Assembly: GCA_021826605.1 (NCBI GenBank)
Contig: JAKAZF010000143.1
Span: forward strand, 1 to 6,999
Length of the DNA stretch: 6,999 bases
Direction of reading: 5' to 3'
Source of the DNA: Planctomycetota bacterium
GTDB taxonomy: Bacteria > Planctomycetota > Phycisphaerae > WQYP01
In this document: piece by piece, positions 1 to 4,322 of the stretch
Layout of the letters: the number at the start of each line of letters is the position of its first letter
Position numbering within the stretch: the first letter of the stretch is position 1
Notes under the pieces: generated by a model
Told to the model about the DNA's origin: nothing
What the model saw: the letters and a program-made list of their open reading frames with translations, nothing else
Databases searched by the model: none
Program-made: the position numbers and the translations under genes

Positions 1-2
1 TC

Positions 3-119
3 CCGGTACTCATCAACAACACCGTACAGACCTCCGCCGGCCGCATGATCTTCGGCCGAGTCGAGCCCACCGCCATGCCCGCAAGCCCACCATCCCTACC
101 AGTCGCCGCAAAAGCGTAA
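3..119 (+). CDS. C-terminal end of an unrecognised protein (5' part outside window)
   Basis: An open frame enters from the left edge and ends at TAA (117-119), giving 38 residues. I favour this frame because its third codon positions are rich in C and G, and because the other two forward frames have stops at 46-48 and about 122-124. The tail begins with a hydrophobic and polar stretch (PVLINNTVQTSAGRMIFG) and ends in a Pro/Ala-rich segment (PASPPSLPVAAKA), typical of a disordered C-terminus. No family is recognisable from so short a piece. It converges on the CcbP-family gene, with only 21 bases between the stop codons and no obvious hairpin terminator there. Confidence 0.4.
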   Translation, partial: PVLINNTVQTSAGRMIFGRVEPTAMPASPPSLPVAAKA

Positions 120-140
120 GAAATTAGCTGAGAGCGGCGG

Positions 141-512
141 TCAGAATTCGTACCCTTGATTGACCCAGTAATGCCAATCCTCTATCGCGTCCCTGGTGGC
201 TTCGTCAGTGCTGGATATCGGCATTAGCTGCGCCAGCGGGACGGCCAAATAATCCTTGGTATCCCAGCGTGTCATGACAAAAATCTCACGTTCGCAATCA
301 TCCATGTCCGCCAGAGCTGCGATCTCAACTTCATCCCCTTTTTTGAGCGGCGACGTCGCACGATGGGCGCAGCAAGTTGTAATGACAGGAAACTCTATTA
401 CCTGCTCAAGATAATAATACCAACTCATCGCTACTTCTTCCGTGCCGTGGGCATCCACGACTATTTCGGTGTGAATACGATCTTCGCGCTCCAGAGATTT
501 TGCTTTAGCCAT
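141..512 (-). CDS. CcbP-family small calcium-binding protein
   Basis: This 123-residue protein matches my recollection of the Calci_bind_CcbP family, whose founding member is the cyanobacterial calcium-binding protein CcbP. The recognisable blocks are an N-terminal LERE..RI..EI.VDA segment (residues 7-21), WYYYLE (31-36), SPLKKGDEVEI (54-64), an acidic DMDDCE patch (69-74), EIFVMTRW (76-83), LAVPLAQL (89-96) and the C-terminal EDWHYWVNQGYEF (111-123). Length and both ends fit a complete family member. No signal peptide or membrane segment is present, so it is probably cytosolic. The start is supported by a GAGG ribosome site eight bases upstream and a TATAAT box at 539-544. CcbP buffers Ca2+ in cyanobacteria; whether this homologue binds calcium is inferred from the acidic residues and family membership. 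It probably forms a single-gene transcript. Confidence 0.85.
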   Translation of the reverse strand: MAKAKSLEREDRIHTEIVVDAHGTEEVAMSWYYYLEQVIEFPVITTCCAHRATSPLKKGDEVEIAALADMDDCEREIFVMTRWDTKDYLAVPLAQLMPISSTDEATRDAIEDWHYWVNQGYEF

Positions 513-538
513 GGCAGATACCTCGTTTAGTTATGTTT

Positions 539-544
539 ATTATA
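539..544 (-). promoter_or_regulatory. Putative -10 box of the CcbP-family gene
   Basis: On the minus strand this reads TATAAT, an exact sigma70 -10 hexamer. It would start transcription about 20 bases before the ATG at 512, leaving room for the GAGG site. No good -35 hexamer is visible 16-18 bases upstream (the best is TTCCGC). The box shares bases with the TAA that ends the upstream Res remnant. Confidence 0.5.
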
Positions 545-782
545 CTGAGCCTTTCCCCGACGCGGAACATGGAGGTGTCCGAAGTCCCCACTTGACAACC
601 TGGCCCATAAAGTTCTGGAAGCTGTCGGCATTGGTGAATTCCACCCCGGTGTCCAATGCATCAAAATGCTCTTTGCCGCAGTCAATTTTGGCCTTTTCGG
701 TGCGTCTGATAGCGCCGGGGAACATACTACCCTTAGACTCCACCACACAATTTAACCGTCTCATTTTTATCTCTATAGCCAA
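540..782 (-). pseudogene. Remnant of type III restriction enzyme Res subunit, C-terminus
   Basis: The frame encodes about 80 residues. Its middle reads LNCVVESKGSM, then RRTEKAKIDCGKEHFDAL, then GVEFTNADSFQNFMGQV. Res subunits of type III restriction-modification systems have a comparable C-terminal block: a hydrophobic strand ending in E[ST]KG, followed by an E..KI.CGK.HF.AL helix. It belongs to the nuclease-like domain behind the DEAD/DEAH helicase. Full Res proteins are roughly 900 residues or more, so over 90% is missing. The frame is closed upstream by TGA at 810-812, and I could not find the expected preceding NPDWA-type strand in any minus frame. The only start is TTG at 782, with no ribosome site. 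No Mod methyltransferase gene is present. I read it as a dead 3' fragment; a recently acquired small ORF is less likely. Confidence 0.6.
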
Positions 783-1150
783 GCCTTTACAGAGGCTCGC
801 GTCGCTAGGTCAACGCTTCCAAGCCAGACATTTTGGTTTGTCCTCAGCGCAGAATGCTACGAAATTGGCGACCAGATGCTGCTCCACGATACCAAAGCAG
901 ATGCCCGCTGGTCGTCGAAAACATCCAAGATAGCGAAGATTATTTCAAGCCGGCATTCAAGGTTGCAATCAAATTGATTTTCACCGGGAGTTCCGGAATT
1001 CGATAGGCAATATCCGGGGCCCGGTCCGGCAACTCACCAAATTCCAAGCCTACACACTACGAATTCCAGCCCTCTTTGCCTGCCGTGATAAGCCCGCACA
1101 GAACGAAAAAAGGCCACATTCTCGGACATACGCAAGGGGTCCGTGCCTAT
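783..1150. other. Gene-free stretch, possible decayed sequence
   Basis: No ORF here has a convincing start, ribosome site or recognisable motif. Two adjacent minus-strand frames show short protein-like runs broken by stops. One spans about 1129 down to 1034 (starting MSENVAFF) and, after a stop, continues through LEIIFAILDVFDDQR near 930. The other (about 1056 down to 940) contains ELPDRAPDIAYRIPELP before a TAA. These could be debris of a small frameshifted gene, but I recognise no family. I see no tRNA, rRNA or CRISPR structure. Confidence 0.4.
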
Positions 1151-1151
1151 A

Positions 1152-1222
1152 ACTGGCCGCGAGGCGTCTGCCCGACGTATAATCATGATAAGGTGCCGCG
1201 GGCTTTTCGCCTTGCGGCCAGT
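1152..1222. repeat. Long imperfect hairpin with nested stems
   Basis: A 14-base arm (1152-1165) pairs with 1209-1222 through 13 Watson-Crick pairs and one G-U pair (G1161 with T1213). After a small internal loop (GTCT against TTTTC), a second stem follows: GCCCG (1170-1174) with CGGGC (1199-1203). The inner loop contains TATAATCATGATAA. The arm motif TGGCCGCG recurs as a direct copy at 1229-1236. The structure lies directly upstream of a promoter-like sequence. It could be an operator, a folded recombination or MITE-like site, or part of an RNA. It has no T-run after the distal arm long enough for a standard terminator on the plus strand. Confidence 0.6.
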
Positions 1223-1243
1223 CTTATTTGGCCGCGCCTTATG

Positions 1244-1273
1244 TTGTCATACCCACGACGTAAAGTGTATGAT
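1244..1273 (+). promoter_or_regulatory. Putative sigma70 promoter of the 1384-1653 ORF
   Basis: TTGTCA (1244-1249) and TATGAT (1268-1273) are separated by 18 bases, each matching the sigma70 consensus at five of six positions. A short inverted repeat, TCATAC (1247-1252) with GTATGA (1267-1272), overlaps both hexamers and could be an operator. Transcription would begin near 1280, giving an untranslated leader of about 100 bases. The leader contains a weak inverted repeat, CCGATC (1305-1310) with GATCGG (1333-1338). Confidence 0.45.
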
Positions 1274-1383
1274 GGGATGCGCCTGTGAGTGCTTCGATTA
1301 CCGGCCGATCAGCATGGGAATTGGGCTGAGCGGATCGGGGCTATTTTCAGGCCTGTATCTCTTTTTTGGAATGGAGGTAAGTC

Positions 1384-1653
1384 ATGGGTACACTTTCCTT
1401 TGAATATCAGGCGACTTTTCGAAAGGCCTATCGCATTATTTCCCAACCCGTCTACGCTGGCTTCGAGTCGCCGGTTGTTTATCCTTTGCAAGCGGGGGCT
1501 TTTGAATATCCCCAGCCGGTTTCGACACCGCTCGGGCGTGGGATCCCGCCGGTTCTTCCGAAGAATGACTCCACGTTAGCCCTAGGGGTTCCTCGCGAAA
1601 TCCAGGATGACCCGGTTGCCCCGGCGGAACCTGAGAAATCCTCCGGCGGCTAA
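1384..1653 (+). CDS. Small protein of unknown function, antisense to the protease gene tail
   Basis: This frame encodes 89 residues with no family I recognise. Support comes from a GGAGG site at 1373-1377, six bases before the ATG, the promoter-like sequence about 110 bases upstream, and codon use with few rare codons. The first half is mixed and aromatic (FEYQATFRKAYRII, then VYAGFESPVVYPL). The second half is Pro-rich and acidic, ending in APAEPEKSSGG, so it is probably partly disordered. There is no signal peptide, transmembrane helix or nucleic-acid-binding motif. Its last 218 bases lie antisense to the 3' end of the minus-strand protease gene, so one of the two tails may be non-coding. 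The protease family's usual length suggests its own tail is the extra one, but both may be translated. Confidence 0.45.
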   Translation: MGTLSFEYQATFRKAYRIISQPVYAGFESPVVYPLQAGAFEYPQPVSTPLGRGIPPVLPKNDSTLALGVPREIQDDPVAPAEPEKSSGG

Positions 1654-2590
1654 GCTGGCGGCTACTACGATCATGGTCCTCAATCAATGTGTGGAGTAGT
1701 TCGTATTCTCGGTATGGCGGTGATCCCGCACCAATGGCCGCATCGCTTGTGGCCGGCGGATTCGCCGCCAAATCAGCGATGGGATTAAATTCTCTTTGAT
1801 TCTCAAACTCCGCCTCGAAGTCGAGATAGAGATTCCACAGGTCGGACTCAATTTCAGGGACATCCCTAATTTGCAGCTTCAGGTCGTCCTTTGCCTCCTT
1901 ACGATTGATGGGGTGCCCGTGAAAATACAATTTTGACGCCAAGTTCTCGACGATCTCCTTTATCTTGTGGTCATCGACCTTATCATTTTGTGTCCGCATG
2001 ATTTTCGTGGCGATCATGCGCGACTGCTGAACAAACCGCTCGACGTTGCCAAGCGCAAGGGGATGGACCTTATTCGCAAGTATTTCAATCGCCTTAATTA
2101 ACTCGTCCTCATGCGTGATCCCGCTGGATTTTATGAAGCTGACGTAGGCCCTGACATCCTCAACGCTGATTCCAAGGCGTTGGCCGGAGCCTTGCTCGAT
2201 TGGATTGAAGGGGTTCCCCACGGTCGGGTCAATTGGCCCTAGTTCGGCAAACCTGTGCATTACAATTTCATCAGCGCCTAAAGCCAAAAGCGTCCCGGCG
2301 CTGTATGCGCGGTAGGGCACAAGCACGCCCAGTGAATCGGCGAATTCGCGAAACACCGAAACTAAACGCCAAGGTACCGTTCCGCTACCACCGTTCGTGC
2401 AAAGGTAAATATCTAACCTCGGTACCCGCCTTTCGCCAAGCGGTAGCAGATAGTCGAACATCACTCTCACCGCGTCGTCAGACATCGCTGAGGGGACATT
2501 TGGACGCAGACTTGTCAGATAGCAAATAACCTTGGACTTCCGCGCATCTTCAATATTTCGGATTAGATTTGAACGTTCTTGCCGGGGCAT
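1436..2590 (-). CDS. SDH-family (ClpP/SppA-fold) serine protease homologue
   Basis: This 384-residue protein resembles the serine dehydrogenase proteinase family (SDH_sah, Pfam PF01972) of the ClpP/crotonase clan. Visible blocks are YLTSLRP (24-30), DIYLCTNGGSGTVPWRL (60-76, probable oxyanion-hole strand), YRAYSAGTLLALGADEIVMH (93-112) with candidate nucleophile Ser97 in the SAG turn, LGPIDPTVGNPFNP (117-130), and HGHPINRKEAKDDLKL (224-239), which matches a late conserved block of such proteins. There is no signal peptide or membrane helix, so it is probably cytosolic, unlike SppA. The ATG has a strong TCCTCC-complement site (GGAGGA at 2596-2601). Residues beyond about 310 are Pro/Ser/Arg-rich, longer than I expect for the family, and overlap the antisense ORF. 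Family members are annotated as Clp-like proteases; the substrate here is unknown. It sits between restriction-gene remnants. Confidence 0.85.
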   Translation of the reverse strand: MPRQERSNLIRNIEDARKSKVICYLTSLRPNVPSAMSDDAVRVMFDYLLPLGERRVPRLDIYLCTNGGSGTVPWRLVSVFREFADSLGVLVPYRAYSAGTLLALGADEIVMHRFAELGPIDPTVGNPFNPIEQGSGQRLGISVEDVRAYVSFIKSSGITHEDELIKAIEILANKVHPLALGNVERFVQQSRMIATKIMRTQNDKVDDHKIKEIVENLASKLYFHGHPINRKEAKDDLKLQIRDVPEIESDLWNLYLDFEAEFENQREFNPIADLAANPPATSDAAIGAGSPPYREYELLHTLIEDHDRSSRQLSRRRISQVPPGQPGHPGFREEPLGLTWSHSSEEPAGSHARAVSKPAGDIQKPPLAKDKQPATRSQRRRVGK

Positions 2591-2687
2591 TATTTTCCTC
2601 CAAAAGCTCTATTAGTCCGGCGTGCGCTTCGCTGCATTTTGAATTCTCGCTGTGGAGCGTAGCACTGAATCCATTAACCAAAAGTGG

Positions 2688-2716
2688 ATGTTATCCGGAG
2701 GGTGCGACCTCATCAA
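2688..2716 (-). promoter_or_regulatory. Possible promoter of the SDH-family protease gene
   Basis: On the minus strand TTGATG (2711-2716) and TAACAT (2688-2693) are spaced 17 bases apart, each matching the sigma70 consensus at four of six positions. The position would give an mRNA leader of about 90 bases before the ATG at 2590. The match is weak and could be chance. Confidence 0.25.
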
Positions 2717-2742
2717 GTTTGTATGGTAGGGAATCACGCGGC

Positions 2743-3012
2743 CTAGGCGGCCGGGATTCGTGTGAGATGTTCGGAAGATCGGAGCCGTCGCAGGGGAAGC
2801 TTTTGAAGGGGTGCAATGTATTCCTGAATGTCCTGCCAGGGGCCGCCCAACTGGTCTTCCGCCCAACTGTAGTCGCGCTGGAATTTGGGTACGGAGTATG
2901 TCGTCCCGTTACCAAAGAGCTGCATCCAAGTTTGGTTGGAGATATTGAGGGTTATCCCGGGCAGAGTGATCTCCTTGCCCCCTAGTTTAATCGCATCGCC
3001 CCGACATTTGAA
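2743..3012 (-). pseudogene. N-terminal fragment of a DUF262 (GmrSD-type) protein
   Basis: Bounded by TAG at 3013-3015, this frame encodes about 89 residues. It contains LFGNGTTYSVPKFQRDYSWAEDQ and then WQDIQEYI. A hydrophobic segment, then VP.[FY]QR.YSW and a W.DI helix is the signature of the DUF262 N-terminus, found in GmrS/GmrSD type IV restriction enzymes that cleave glucosylated hydroxymethylcytosine DNA, and in many related defence proteins. The following DGQQR nucleotide-binding motif is absent. Coding sense is lost after about residue LQKLP (near 2795), and the frame closes at 2743. No in-frame ATG, GTG or TTG precedes the conserved part except the internal ATG at 2925. It is therefore a broken 5' fragment of a gene normally 500-700 codons long. 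The downstream part may have been lost when the protease gene region was joined here. Confidence 0.7.
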
Positions 3013-3094
3013 CTATCCCATAGCGTGCGGCTTTGACTTAGGCGGTTGCCAGGATTCATGGCTATTTCTGCACCCGAGCACGTGAAGCGGGCGT

Positions 3095-4117
3095 TCAGGC
3101 GTCCTGATTGTCTTCTTTATCGACGGGTTCTGCGGGGGTAAAGGTGGCGGCTTTGCTGGGGCGGACTTGCAAATTCTGCACGTGGTCCATGAAAAATTCT
3201 ATTTTGGGCTTGATGGTTAAACCTGCCATGGCTTTTTCCAGTTGCTTTTGCGCCCAGCGCAAATAGGTGCGACGGGATAAATGGGAAATCAGCACCAGTT
3301 CGTTTTCCAGCTTGGGCAGTACTTCAACGAATTCATTGACGTGCATGTGCTGGCCCACAGCCGCCCGCTTGCGGTGGCCATGTTCAAAAAACGTGCATTC
3401 GGTGATCAGAATCCGGGCGTCGCGCACGCCATCCTGCAACAGGGTTTCACCCATGCTGGTGTCGCCGGTATAGGCGATCAGGGGAACGTCCAGAGTGTAC
3501 GTAATTTTTTCTCCACGGGCTTTCATATCGCGCAACACGTGCCCGGGCAAATTCTGCTCGGCCAATTCCGGTTTAAGTTTTTCCCGCCGATCCAGCAGTA
3601 AAAAACCCGTCGATGGCACCGTATGCCGCGTGGCAAATGTTCGAACAATCAATCCCTTGCGCAGATCGAATTCCTCTCCGATATTTAGACCGATCACCCG
3701 ATGTGCAATGGCCTTTCCTTCCAGGGCAGTCCAGGATTTTATAACTCCGGAAACCGCATCGGCGATGGCGGCGTGACAGATCACGGTGCCGGGCGTCATG
3801 CCCTGAAAAAATCTTTGAGAAAGGTAATAAGCCAATCCTGCGCTATGGTCCATGTGGCCGTGCGTCAGCAGGCAGAAATCACTGGTAAGGACCGGCCGCG
3901 GACATTTGCCGATATCAAATACCACATTGAGCTCAGGAGCTTGAATCACCGATTCTTCCCCCGCCACGCTGTAGCCCAGCAGATGGCAATAGGGCGTTTT
4001 CACCACCGCCAGGGGCGGCAGCAGTGGGGTTTCGTGCTCCAGCGCGTTACCCGTTAAGTTACGTGGGGCTGGCTCATTGGAAGGTTCAGGCGAGGCTTGA
4101 TCAGGTGCTTTCATCAT
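3095..4117 (-). CDS. RNase Z-like metallo-beta-lactamase-fold hydrolase
   Basis: This 340-residue protein has the zinc-ligand set of the RNase Z branch of the metallo-beta-lactamase superfamily: THGHMDH (85-91, motif HxHxDH), His165 in TRHTVPS, Asp219 in AYTGDTS, QHMH (256-259) preceding an NEFVEVL helix, and His279 in LISHLSRR. RNase Z cleaves the 3' trailer of tRNA precursors; the order and spacing of GDT, ITE.TFFE, H.H and ISH.S resemble the plant-type short tRNase Z. The body starts near residue 47. The first 40 residues are a Pro/Glu-rich extension, and the last 20 are charged and probably disordered. The start is uncertain: there are tandem ATGs and no clear Shine-Dalgarno site. It is divergent from the GH31 gene. 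A non-tRNA hydrolase of the same superfamily remains possible, and the family call is surer than the substrate. Confidence 0.88.
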   Translation of the reverse strand: MMKAPDQASPEPSNEPAPRNLTGNALEHETPLLPPLAVVKTPYCHLLGYSVAGEESVIQAPELNVVFDIGKCPRPVLTSDFCLLTHGHMDHSAGLAYYLSQRFFQGMTPGTVICHAAIADAVSGVIKSWTALEGKAIAHRVIGLNIGEEFDLRKGLIVRTFATRHTVPSTGFLLLDRREKLKPELAEQNLPGHVLRDMKARGEKITYTLDVPLIAYTGDTSMGETLLQDGVRDARILITECTFFEHGHRKRAAVGQHMHVNEFVEVLPKLENELVLISHLSRRTYLRWAQKQLEKAMAGLTIKPKIEFFMDHVQNLQVRPSKAATFTPAEPVDKEDNQDA

Positions 4118-4176
4118 TTCGAGAATTTAATCGAATTTAACCGCTGCGGCAATGGCCTATCGCATATAAAACGACA

Positions 4177-4201
4177 GCGCAAAAATATTTATCGTTTGCG
4201 C
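4177..4201. promoter_or_regulatory. Inverted repeat in divergent intergenic region, possible operator
   Basis: GCGCAAA (4177-4183) and TTTGCGC (4195-4201) form a perfect 7-base inverted repeat around an AT-rich 11-base centre. It lies between the divergent RNase Z-like and GH31 genes, 60 bases upstream of the former and about 120 upstream of the latter. The symmetry and AT-rich centre suit a dimeric regulator site. No regulator gene is in the window. Confidence 0.4.
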
Positions 4202-4223
4202 ACGCACCGGCGTGAGTTTTAGC

Positions 4224-4248
4224 CCCGGCTACAATGCAGCCTGCCGGG
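4224..4248 (+). promoter_or_regulatory. Possible -10 region of the GH31 gene
   Basis: TACAAT (4230-4235) matches five of six -10 positions, but no acceptable -35 hexamer lies at the right distance. It sits inside a short inverted repeat, CCCGGC (4224-4229) with GCCGGG (4243-4248). Transcription from here would give a leader of about 80 bases before the ATG at 4323. Confidence 0.25.
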
Positions 4249-4322
4249 TATGGCAGCACAAAAATAGAGCGACTAACGCTTTCGGCCTTAGCGCGGATGA
4301 GTTGATCAACGGAGCATCTATC

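Noticed and set aside
511..933. A 140-codon plus-strand ORF
   Set aside because: It is antisense to the Res remnant, has no ribosome site at its ATG (which overlaps the start of the CcbP gene on the other strand), and has a low-complexity product with no recognisable motif.
762..980. A plus-strand open stretch containing CYEIGDQMLLHDTKADARW, reminiscent of the end of a retroelement integrase
   Set aside because: There is no start codon in a sensible place and no integrase core or reverse transcriptase nearby. The similarity rests on a few residues only.
1057..1129. A minus-strand GKEGWNS string resembling a helicase motif of type III Res proteins
   Set aside because: It needs a frame change within a run of six T on the minus strand and meets a TAG immediately. 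Nothing else of the helicase domain is visible, so it is probably chance.
1289..1579. A 96-codon plus-strand ORF overlapping the 1384-1653 ORF
   Set aside because: It lacks a ribosome site and its product is Arg/Phe/Leu-rich like a shadow frame; the frame starting at 1384 is better supported.
2550..2681. A 43-codon minus-strand frame from a TTG, ending inside the 5' end of the protease gene, with a helix-like GLIELLEENNAPA segment
   Set aside because: The acidic run is simply the protease gene's ribosome site and start codon read in another frame. The TTG has no ribosome site of its own.
3067..3094. A possible terminator after the RNase Z-like gene around a CACGTG centre
   Set aside because: The stem is only about four pairs outside the central palindrome and no T-run follows on the minus strand.
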